From Chaetoceros tenuissimus (Eukaryota; Bacillariophyta; Thalassiosirophyceae; Chaetocerotales; Chaetocerotaceae): a stretch of 64,000 bases of DNA. How positions within the stretch are numbered: the first letter of the stretch is position 1; every line of letters starts with the position of its first letter. The notes below the pieces were generated by a model. It did not search any database, was not told the origin of the DNA, and saw only the letters and a program-made list of their open reading frames with translations. The position numbers and the translations under genes were made by a program. Location: contig BLLK01000038.1 in assembly GCA_021927905.1 (NCBI GenBank), positions 806,001-870,000 of the forward strand, in the 5' to 3' direction. This document shows positions 34,243 through 43,761 of this stretch, one piece after another.

Positions 34243-35164
34243 CCCCCACACCAAATCCGACTAATGCACCTTCCAATGCCCCGACTCATGCCCCAACTCA
34301 TGCGCCATCTAGCTCTCCAACGAGCTCTCCAACTGCAGCAGTAAGTATCTTGTCGTGTAGCAATTTTTGAATTTTTCGATTTTTCATACATATGAAGCTA
34401 AAATTTTGCTATTTTGATAACAGCCCACAAACTCTCCGACACCAAATCCGACTAATGCACCTTCCAATGCCCCAACTCATGCTCCCACTCATGCACCATC
34501 TAGCTCTCCAACAAGCTCTCCAACTGCAAGAGTAAGTATTTTGTCGAGTAGCAATTTTTGAATTTTTCGATTTTTCATACATATGAAGCTAAAATTTTGC
34601 TATTTTGATAACAGCCCACAAACTCTCCGACACCAAATCCGACTAATGCACCTTCCAATGCCCCAACTCATGCTCCCACTCATGCACCATCTAGCTCTCC
34701 AACTGCAGCAGTAAGTCTTTCAAAGAATTTGGATAGTTGCAAAAAAGGATGCCTTGAACTTCTATGAGCTAATGTTTTTTACTTTTCTTTTTCTAGCCTT
34801 CAAGCTCCCCTAGTGCAAGTCCTACGGCTTCGCCGACAGCTTCGGTAAGTATCAATCTGAGTATTACCTTGCATATTTCGCTCTATTTTTTATATTTCTT
34901 CTATCTAATAAACATCGCTTTCTCTATCATTTTTTTCTTCCTCTAGCCTTCGCAGTATCCGACTTTGCCTCCTGTGGAATGCTATGACATAAAACCTAAT
35001 GGCGATCCATGGCATGATAACGACGGAGAACAGGTATGTCTGCTTCCATTGATGTATCTTGTCGTCTTATCCTCGTTTCTGTTAGCTTATTTTCTCCTTC
35101 TTTCTACCTCGCTTGTTTCTAACCTGCTTCTTTTCTGTTAGTACAATTGCGAATGGTACTCAAC
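34243..35164 (+). other. Apparently inverted internal block of the SxPT gene, carrying six exons on the plus strand
   Basis: On the plus strand lie a partial exon to 34340, then exons 34424-34531, 34615-34710, 34797-34844, 34947-35033 and 35142-35164. All are phase 0 with GTAAGT or GTATGT donors and (C)AG or TAG acceptors. They encode PTNSPTPNPTNAPSNAPT-type units, PSSSPSASPTASPTAS, PSQYPTLPPVECYDIKP... and YNCEWYST. Neighbouring DNA on both sides codes the same gene on the minus strand. The block neither starts with a signal peptide nor ends in a finished module, so it is not a separate gene. It reads as a 0.92-kb inversion within one gene, or an assembly flip between the similar repeats. 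Confidence 0.7.
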
Positions 35165-35730
35165 ATGATAGGCTATCATAACAATAATGCAAAACTTTAG
35201 TAAGGATAAATAATCGAAAATTCCAGAAAATGCTACACGACAAAACACTTACACCTGCAGTTGGAGAGCTTGTTGGAGAGCTTGTTGGAGAGCTAGATGG
35301 TGCATGAGTCGGGGCATGAGTTGGGGCATTGGAAGGTGCATTAGTCGGATTTGGTGTCAGAGAGTTTGTGGGCTGTTATCAAAATAGCAAAATTTTAGCT
35401 TCATACGTCAAAAAATCGAAAATTTCAGAAATTGCTACACGACAAAACACTTACACCTGCAGTTGGGGAGCTAGATGGTGCATGAGTTGGGGCATTGGAA
35501 GGTTCATTAGTCGGATTTGGTGTCGGAGAGTTTGTGGGCTGTTATCAAAATAGCAAAATTTTAGCTTCGTATGTATGAAAAATCGAAATCGTCAGAAATT
35601 GCTACACGACAAAATACTTACTGCTGTAGTTGGGGAGCTCGTTGTAGAGCTAGATGGCGCATGAGTTGGGGCATGAGTTGGGGCATTGGAAGGTGCATTA
35701 GTCGGATTTGGTGTCGGAGAGTTTGTTGGC
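34243..35730. repeat. Repeated exon-plus-intron units in SxPT gene (three on +, three on -)
   Basis: Each unit is an exon of 84-120 bp coding PTNSPTPNPTN(A/E)PSNAPTHAP.. plus an intron of about 83 bp with almost the same sequence (GTAAGTRTTTTGTCGTGTAG start, ATTTTGATAACAG end). Full or partial copies: plus strand about 34245-34423, 34424-34614, 34615-34710; minus strand 35729-35539, 35538-35373, 35372-35253 onward. Copies on opposite strands now form a large inverted repeat around a 0.55-kb centre. Confidence 0.85.
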
Positions 35731-37091
35731 TGGAATTAACATAGTGAAGAAATTGAGTGTCAAAATTTGAATTTTTTAACGAGTAAAATTTTGAAGAAAA
35801 ATACTTACTGCTGATGTTGGCGAAATCGTAGGATTTGTTGTCGGACTTGATGTTTCTGATCCTCCCCCACATGTGCAGCAAGCTTGCTCTGCTGTCAGGC
35901 CTCGATGTGCATGTGCACTTCCATATAACGCACAATGATCATTCTGGCTATACCATTCGCATGTATTCTAAAGATCATTTTAAATGATAGCAGCAAAGGT
36001 TAGAGAAATATGAAATAAACAATTTGAAGTTCATTTTCAAGACTTACATCTGAGTTAGTCGAATCATGCCATACATGTCCATGAGGCTTGATATCAAAAC
36101 ATTCTACAGGAGGCATAGTTGGATGTTTTGAAGGTGATTGTGTCGGTTCAGTGGTTGGGGAAGATGTTACAGGGATTCGTGTCAGCAAGTCTGCTTCCTT
36201 CAATCTGTCATAGTCAGAAATGGTTATGTACTTTCCATCACTTGTAGTGAGCTTTGGTTCATCAAGGAGAGTAGAGGAAGATGTCAACAAGCCTGATTCC
36301 TCAGAAATGGTTACATATTTCCCCTCACTTGTAGTGAGTTGTGGTCGATCAAGGACTGTACCTCCATCAACTTTCTCTGGCGATGTGATTTCTGTCACTT
36401 CTTTGATTTGAGTTGATGTTTCAGGTGATATGATTTCACTATCTCTTGCTTTGAAATAACAACTACATGGTGGAGTGGTAAAGATCAGATATCCACCAAG
36501 AGTTCCGTCTTGAAATCTGCCAAAGTCCATTCTTGACTGTTTATAGTCCTCATTATTTCCACATGGTCGGATCCATGCATCTCGTCTCTTTTTCTTTGAT
36601 CTACTAGATTGTGCGTCCATATGAATTGCAGTGTATAAGGATTGCCCACACTCCAAACTCCCTCTTGTAACCAAATTTTCGTCACTTGTGTAAGGGAGAT
36701 GGTTCTTGTATTGAAAATTGTACTTGTTGAATTCAGCTTGAGGCGGTACATCTCCAACGAAGAACTGAATATTTTGGTCGGTATTTTGATAGAGATCCTG
36801 ATAAATTGTTGCGAAATCATGAACGTTTAATTTCCAGTCACAGATCCCATCCCTACACATAGCTTTAAAAGCCACTTTTGATAAGTCATCAGTTTGGGTT
36901 TCTGACTCTAATCTTTGTAAGCACCATGTGATTTGTCTATCATCGAATTCACATTCATTATCTTGTATTTCTACTGCTTTTCTTGTCGTCCAAGATTTTT
37001 CCAAAATGGAGGAATGTTCCAAGTCGCTTGACCCATGAGCCGTCCGAGATTCAACTGCAAGTAAAACTGAGAAAAATACTCCTGCTCGCAT
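35253..37091 (-). CDS. Secreted SxPT / Cys-module protein, 5' exons
   Basis: Minus-strand exons 36048-37091, 35809-35967, 35622-35729, 35455-35538 and 35253-35372, all phase 0. The start is the ATG at 37091, giving the signal peptide MRAGVFFSVLLAVESRTAHG; the ATG 26 codons upstream (37169) would bury it. A domain of about 330 residues follows that I do not recognise, with Cys at CEFDDRQITWCLQRL, CRDGICDWKL and TPPCSCYFKA. It contains two copies of (S/D)(E/D)GKY(I/V)(T)IS. Next comes a Cys module (VECFDIKPHGHVWHD then NTCEWYSQNDHCALYG...LTAEQACCTCGGG), common in diatom secreted proteins, and then exon-sized SxPT repeats. The gene continues across the inverted block to the 3' exon at 33762-34242. 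Probably a cell-surface or frustule protein. Confidence 0.75.
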
Positions 37092-37677
37092 GTTTCGTTG
37101 AAGGTAGCTTTCTATGTTAAGAGTCTCAAACGGTGAAAAGTATTGATTCAATAGCGGTGACGATGACAATATTCCAATCTATTTATTGTTCATGTGGTGG
37201 TTTTGAGGTTTAGTGTTCTTATGTCGAGCAGTCTATTTACCAAATCTAATTTCAGCCTTCTCACTCAAATTAAATGAGTCATTCTTGACTATTCTAATCC
37301 TAAATTGGTAGAAAATTTGTAAATTTTCGTCGAAAACATACAAAAACTTGACTTCTCTTTTTCAAGAACGAAAATGTTGAGCTTCTCATTTCATGAACCC
37401 TTCTCACTACTTGAGGACAAAACCTATTATCTTACTTTTTCTAAATAAAACCCCTCAATGTGGCTACATATGGACATGATTATTTGGCAAGGAAAATGTC
37501 ATTGGAAAAGGAATTATCATTCAAGAGTTTGTATTCCTAGCTACTAAAAATATTTGTCTATAGAAATACGTAATGAGAGTTGTACTGCTAGTTCGAATCT
37601 TTACTTATGTATTTCATGCCGGTAATCTATTAGTAAGTAGGTAATAAGTAGCCTTCGTAAAGTTGTTGAAAAGATTT
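37092..37677. other. Intergenic, promoter of the SxPT gene and 3' end of the vigilin gene
   Basis: AT-rich, with no ORF of quality, no RNA gene and no clear repeat. The stretch 37092-37169 is open in the SxPT frame but probably 5' UTR. Confidence 0.4.
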
Positions 37678-40600
37678 TTATAGGCGGACTTTGAATCCAC
37701 TTGTACTCTTGTAATAGCCACCTTCGATAGCAGCCGAAGGTGTGGAATTATCTTGTGAGACGAGAAAGTTGAAGAGTTTTGTAGAGGATTTAACTTCAAC
37801 TTCTTCTGCTGCTTTAGCTGCTGCAATCTTCTCCTCGAACTTGATGACATTAGTTTTTTCAGCAAACTTTGATGAAGTCGATGGAAGCTCAGTCTTTCTA
37901 AATAGGGAGCTTGAGCTCTCATCAGGGTCTACCATCTTTTTCTCTACTACCTTAGGAATTTTACTAGTGGTGGTATCCAAGAGATGTAAATTTCCAAATT
38001 CTCTTATGGCTTCTGCAGCCTCGGACTGGGAAGATTCAGTCTTGCCACCCCTAATCGTCACAGCCGACTTTGATGCACAAACATCCAGTTTTACTCCAAA
38101 ATCACGGCAGATGTTTCTCTTAGTCCCGTCAGGCTTTGAGTCAAGGAGTAGGTCTAGAGTACTTTTCTCAAGAAGGAATGTTGTTCCAGGGTTTTGCTTC
38201 TCCCATTCAGAAATCCATTCCTCTGTAGCAGTTAAAGCACTTCTCACATTTTGTTCAGAACCATGGATGTGGATGGAAGGTGACCTCTTGACACGTTCAA
38301 TTTTTACTGAGTGCATTGCGGCAAATGTCTTGAGATGCTTTGAAGATTGTCCAACAAATTGTGGTAGAGACGATTCTGGCATTTCGATGAATGCATTTTC
38401 CTTCTTCACCTTGGTGATTAAGTTGTTGATAGCCTCTGTGCCCTTTTCCGTCTGCGCAGTATCCTTAGCTGAGATGCTTGCTATGTGTTCTTCTTTGAAA
38501 ATCTCAACATTACATGCATACTCCTCTTCAATATCTCTTAAATCACTTCTGTATGATGTCAACAATGACTTCATCACCCAAGCATCACTGGGAGTTATCT
38601 CCACCACAGATACAAGCTTTCCACATTTTTCAATATGCGAGTTAGCTGCATTGATTCCATCAATAATACGAGGAAGAGAGTCAGATTGTATCAACAACAC
38701 ATTGGCATCGTAGTCATGAGAGATGTTACAACCAGTGTCGGCAGAGTAGGTTGCTATTGCCTTTGTTTCAGATGCAACCTTTGCCAGATGCTTTGGAATT
38801 ACAACCTTTGCGAAAGTTGGTTGGGTAATAAGTAGATCGAATAGCATATATTTCGCTCTCTTGACATTTGATCTCTTTCCAGTAATGGTCATGGAGTAAG
38901 AATCAGGTTCCATAGAGATTTCTGTCTCAGTTGCACTTTGAATGTCTTCGATGGATTTACGAATGTCCTCGGAATCTTGGACTGACTGAAATAGTTGTGA
39001 AATCAAAGATAATGTACCCTCATATACTCCAGTTGCAAATTCATTTATCGCTGCCTTGACAAGGGCAACATCGCGAAAGTTTCCTCGAAGTTTTACACTT
39101 GACGCTGTTAGTGAAACGTGGACTGGGAGGTCATTGGTGATTTTACGAATAACACGTTTGTCTGTGAGCTTTTCCAAAACATCCAAATCAACCTTGACAG
39201 AATCATTTGAGTTGACATTCACCATATCCTTGAGAATTTGTCCATAGCAAGAATAGGCGGCATCTTTTGGGCCTCTAATCGTCATCAAATTAGTGGTACT
39301 GGTCACATTTACTTTCGCCCCTTCATGTTCATTTTCTAGCTTTTGAAGGTTTGAACCTCCCTTGCCAATCATTGCTCCGACAATAGAATCTGGGAGTTTC
39401 ACTTTTATGACAGCTATGTCAGAACTACCGAAAAGGAACTTTTCAATCTCTTTGGATGCGTCTTTTGCCTTTTCTTCATTGCCACGAATTTCCACAATAT
39501 TGCGAGATCTTACTATATAAGTTTTTACTCCGAGTTCTTCTTCGATCTTTGATAAAATTGAGTCTTTTCTCGATAGCAAATTTGCATCTCCGTCCTCAAA
39601 CTTGACCTCCACAGTGTAGTTTGATGCGATGAAATCTCGTAAAAGAGAGGAACATTCAGAAATGCTTTCAATTCGTCCCCTTAATGTAATTGCGTCAGCA
39701 CCTTCTTGTTGGATACTGACTTCCTTCTCCCCTAGCTCAGAACGGAGTTCTTTTCCTGGAGATCCAAATATCAGTCCCATCATGGAGTTATCAACAGGAA
39801 TCTTCAAAAGCTGGTTCTGGGCAATGATTTCTTCTATCTCCGCCTTGACTAGGTCCTTTGTAGCTTCGTCCTTTGCCAAAACTGATACTTCACCAATCAC
39901 TCTATCAATTTCAATAGTGGCCCCACTTCCTAGTTTCTTCATTTTATTAATAGTTTCACCTCCTTTGCCGATAAGTTTTGGGGCTAGATGTGGTTCAAAC
40001 TTTACTACAAGAGTTTTGGATTCGTATTCCTCGACACGCTTTTTAACGAGCTCTACTGCCTCGTTATGAACAGCACGAGGAGATTTAATTTCCAAAAGGG
40101 TACAGCTTCCCGAGTCCAAATCACTTTCTTTGTTATCTCTTCCTTCAAATTGAATTCTAATAGCATTTGAATTCAACGCAGCATTGATTTCTTTTTGAAG
40201 TTCCTTGATTAAAGCACCAGACTTTTCAAGGAAAGCATTCCTAAACAACTTACTCACAACTACTGCTGTTTCCATATCTTGATTTTGATAAACTATTTCA
40301 TTGATCTCCTTGATTGCCGCTGCAATTTTGATTGGAATTCCAACAAGTTCCACCGTAGAGGAATCATCCTTTCCATCATTTACTTCAACTGCAATCCCAT
40401 ACTTTTCAGTTAGAGATTTAATTGTAGCACCACTCTTTCCAATAATCACTCCAACATCTCTCTTTGTAAATGTAATAGATTCCGATACAACATTGATCTC
40501 ATTTAGATCTGCTTTAAATGCTGCAATCTTGTCTTCTTTACCTCTTACTTTCATGATTTTGCTATCTTTGGATAAGTCAATAAAGACAGAATCATGTTTT

Positions 40601-41626
40601 TGACGAAGTATCTTGAATGGTGCCAACCCCTAGGCGTCATTAAATTAATTCAACGGTAAGTAAAGACATCATATCAAAACAAATCAACAACAAGAAAAGT
40701 CAGGTTTCAACCATTCAAGACCAAATTAAGAGTATACTTACATTTCCACGCAAAAAGGAATGTACCTCTGAAGACAAACGAATTTCCTCTTCAACAGACA
40801 AGGTAATATTCTCAATCTCCTTCTTTGCCAACTGAATAGCATCAGCATTACCCTTGATATGGACAGATCCATTTTTATCCACATCCATTTGACAACCAGT
40901 CTTTTGCTCTAGCTCCTTAATTTTCTGTCCCTTCTTTCCTATAATTTCACCAATCTTTTCACTAGGAATCTCAACCTCACTAGATTCCAAGTCGTTCGTA
41001 GTACATCCAAGCCTATTGGCCAATTCAATTTTAGAAATTGCATTTTCCAATTCAGCAATTTGAGCAGTCATATTTCGCATCTCACTGTATAAAGATTCAA
41101 TCTCCGCCTTTTTATCCTGAATTGCAGCTTGATGGTGTTTATTTTCTTCCCATTGAATTTTGCTTTTTTGAATCTGATCAATTTGACGAAGGATGGCCTT
41201 TTCTTCAGCTAGAGGTAGAGATGTCGTGGTACGTTTATGTTCGAGCTGTTGAATCTTTTCATTGAGTTGATCAGGTGTTTGTCTGACTGGTTTTGACTTT
41301 GCAAAGAGTCTTTGAAGAGCTTCCTTTGCTTGCTCAGTTTTGACCTATGATTGAAATATTGAAAAAGTGGTGAGTAAATGAATGTGTATCTGATAGTGTA
41401 TGAATGAATATCTAATGTTTGGTTGCATCTGAAAGTTATGCTTCATCCAGTGGTAGAGTTGATTGCCTCTATAACATGGAAAGAAGGCTTCTTTTGGAAA
41501 TCGATGGATAACCCCAAAAAGAAGGCTCTGGATGAAATTACTTACAGCAATCGATTCCTTCTTCTGAGTAATCTCTTGAAGCCTCTTGCGAAGAGTAGCG
41601 CCGATATCGAATTCACCAGTAGCCAT
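37678..41626 (-). CDS. Vigilin-like multi-KH RNA-binding protein
   Basis: Complement of 41546-41626, 40742-41344 and 37678-40629, joined in phase 0 (1211 residues; vigilin/Scp160 proteins are of similar size). After a helical N-terminus (KRLQEITQKKESIA, then Gln/Lys-rich coiled coil to about residue 120) come about a dozen KH domains. The best GxxG loops are IGEIIGKKGQKIKELEQ, VGVIIGKSGATIKSL, APKLIGKGGETINKM, MGLIFGSPGKELRSEL and VGAMIGKGGSNLQKL; several later ones are degenerate, as in yeast Scp160. Vigilins bind mRNA and associate with polysomes and the ER. The C-terminal 120 residues are low complexity. Introns are 201 bp (first) and 112 bp (second). The promoter abuts the left end of the transposon cluster, 88 bp away. 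Confidence 0.88.
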
Positions 41627-41730
41627 GTTGCTAATTGTGTAATTAGAGAGATGGTGGTCCTTGGTGATGAATGAGTAATTAATGAATGAATGACCCGTTA
41701 ATTTTGGTTTTGGATCCCTTTCCTGTTGGT

Positions 41731-43480
41731 GGTTGCTAGCCCTTAATAATGGTAGAACGGGAATAGTCCCATTCACGCCTAATCTACCCGTGTGAAAAAT
41801 AGCGCCCGGGCGCTATTTTTTGACTCATAACCCAATAGAAGGCAAATTCACGTACAAACACGGTATAAATACACGAACAAAGAAGCTTTATTCTACAAGA
41901 CTAAATAAAACCCAATTAGACTCAAATTTCAATAAAACTACCGTTGAAGAAGTCTTTTACATACTCAATACAGTCATATTAGCCACTGGAATGGTCTTTG
42001 GAAGTCTCTGTAGCATCTTTAACTGAAAAAATCAGGTATTTTCTACTAGATCCTGTATACTTGCGCACGTATAGATCATACCAGAAGTTGACGATTCATT
42101 TTTATCGAACAAATGGAAAAATCGATATACTTCCAATACAAAAGATGCATATTTATGCACATAGAAAATGAATTTAATATGCTTATCTATTTCTAGAGAT
42201 TTTTTTTTTCATTGTTCAATGAATTTGTCAGCAGTGCTTATGTTTCCGTTAGTAGAGTACTTGCTTGTAACTACGGGCCGACCCGGAGGAAGATGGGTGC
42301 CTTTTTTGAAGGCGGGCGCCTTTTTTCACACGGGTAGTAATTTCTGAACACCCATTTCTCATCAAAATAAGCTAGTATAGACTAAACCAAGACCATTGTT
42401 GTTTTCTCCAGACCAGATTATGTAGGTAGGCATACTCAAACCTTACCATTTACTTGGATACTCATTTAGAAACGGGCACTTTTCAAAAAGTTTCGGAGAA
42501 ATTCCAAGAGGGGTCCCTTTCACCTCCTAAACTAGATGACCAACGATAGCACTCAATAAATTCACAAAAAACAAATGAATTCACAAAACAACACCCAGAC
42601 TCCAAAACCAACCACTACTGCTACAAATGTGCCTGAAATCGCTGCAATTGGAGGAGGTTCAGATAGTATTTTTGACCCGACAAGTGCAGCATATCCCTCA
42701 AAATAGGCCAATTCTTCCGTAACGGTGACAAAAACCTAAATACCTCAACAATGTAATCAGATATGCATGAAGTACCAATCATAATCCTTTCCAAACATGC
42801 AAAATGATAGATTTGTATCAAAGTTTGGAGTTCTGAGGTCCTCTGGAAGATGTAATACATGATGACACAACAATCAACTTTTGCCTTCCGTACAGCCCCG
42901 TACAAAAATGAAAAGTGCAATACTTATTCAAAACATCACCGATTTTCAAACCTATTGTTACCAACAACAAGGATACACATGACATACGTGTTAATGCTTT
43001 AGTTCTGGCAATATTGGTCGTTTTCATGGTTTTATGGCAGAAAAGGGGTCGGGGAATCTGTTTTGGATCATTCACCATCTTCACGAATGTAGAAATGAAC
43101 GAAAAATGGTTGAAAATGAGCAATGGACACAACTAACATCTACTTTAATATGCAAATGAAGATATTCTTGAATATTTTTTTGTAGATATTCTTTTTCATC
43201 AAGAAATACAATGTACAAGGAATTCAATTGAAATGTGTCCAATGACGGTGGAAATGTCCGAAAAGGCCGTTTTTCGCAGATAGCATTGTATATTTCTCGC
43301 TCAATACAATATTGACAAGCTTGAAATTCTACACAATGAGCAATTAATATATGGAGAATGCAACGGTAGTGTTGAAATATAAAAAGGGAGTTATTTTCAG
43401 TAAGATATCATTGTATTCAATTTTGCAGCGTGAATGGGACTATAGTCCCATAATCTCCCTACCATTAAGGGATAGCAACC
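41731..43480 (-). mobile_element. E2: non-autonomous TIR element nested in E3
   Basis: The left end GGTTGCTAGCCCTTAATAAT... and the complement of the right end GGTTGCTATCCCTTAATGGT... match over about 48 bp with small gaps, ending in AGTCCCATTCACGC on both sides. The right terminus contains a perfect palindrome GGGACTATAGTCCC. Inside, 42820-43145 matches E1 in reverse orientation. There is no transposase frame; a 73-codon ORF on the plus strand (42915-43136) is not recognisable. E2 itself carries E4 near its left end. Confidence 0.65.
41784..42337. mobile_element. E4: 554-bp MITE-like element with TAAT duplication
   Basis: Terminal inverted repeats CTACCCGTGTGAAAAA (16 of 16) extend imperfectly through a GCGCCCG block. 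Both ends are flanked by TAAT (41780-41783 and 42338-42341), the expected mark of a 4-bp target duplication. The left repeat runs into a perfect 26-bp palindrome (41795-41820, centre GCGCCCGGGCGC) and the right into an imperfect one. No coding capacity. The family is different from E1-E3; I cannot name the superfamily. Confidence 0.65.
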
Positions 43481-43761
43481 TTCAGATACGAATTTTGGGA
43501 GGCTGTAATTCATGTTAAAATTGTATTTAGACACCAATCAATAGCTGAATCTTATTCTACACATACTGTTTCATATATGTACATATGCGAACTTTTGTCA
43601 TCCGTTGAATATAAGATGAGATCCATCAGTTTTGTGTTCTCAAGTCCTCAAAATGGGAATCGATCACCTTGACGAGTGAAAATGAACAATCAACAATAAT
43701 TATTGTAATACACAACCAATAGAGGTGAAACTCATAATAGATTCATCTCTTACATAGACAA

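Noticed and set aside
34243-35164. A separate plus-strand gene within the SxPT locus
   Set aside because: No start or signal peptide, and it ends inside a Cys module whose other half is across the boundary on the minus strand.
42915-43136. 73-codon plus-strand frame in E2
   Set aside because: The related E1 sequence has stops in this frame; no transposase motif.
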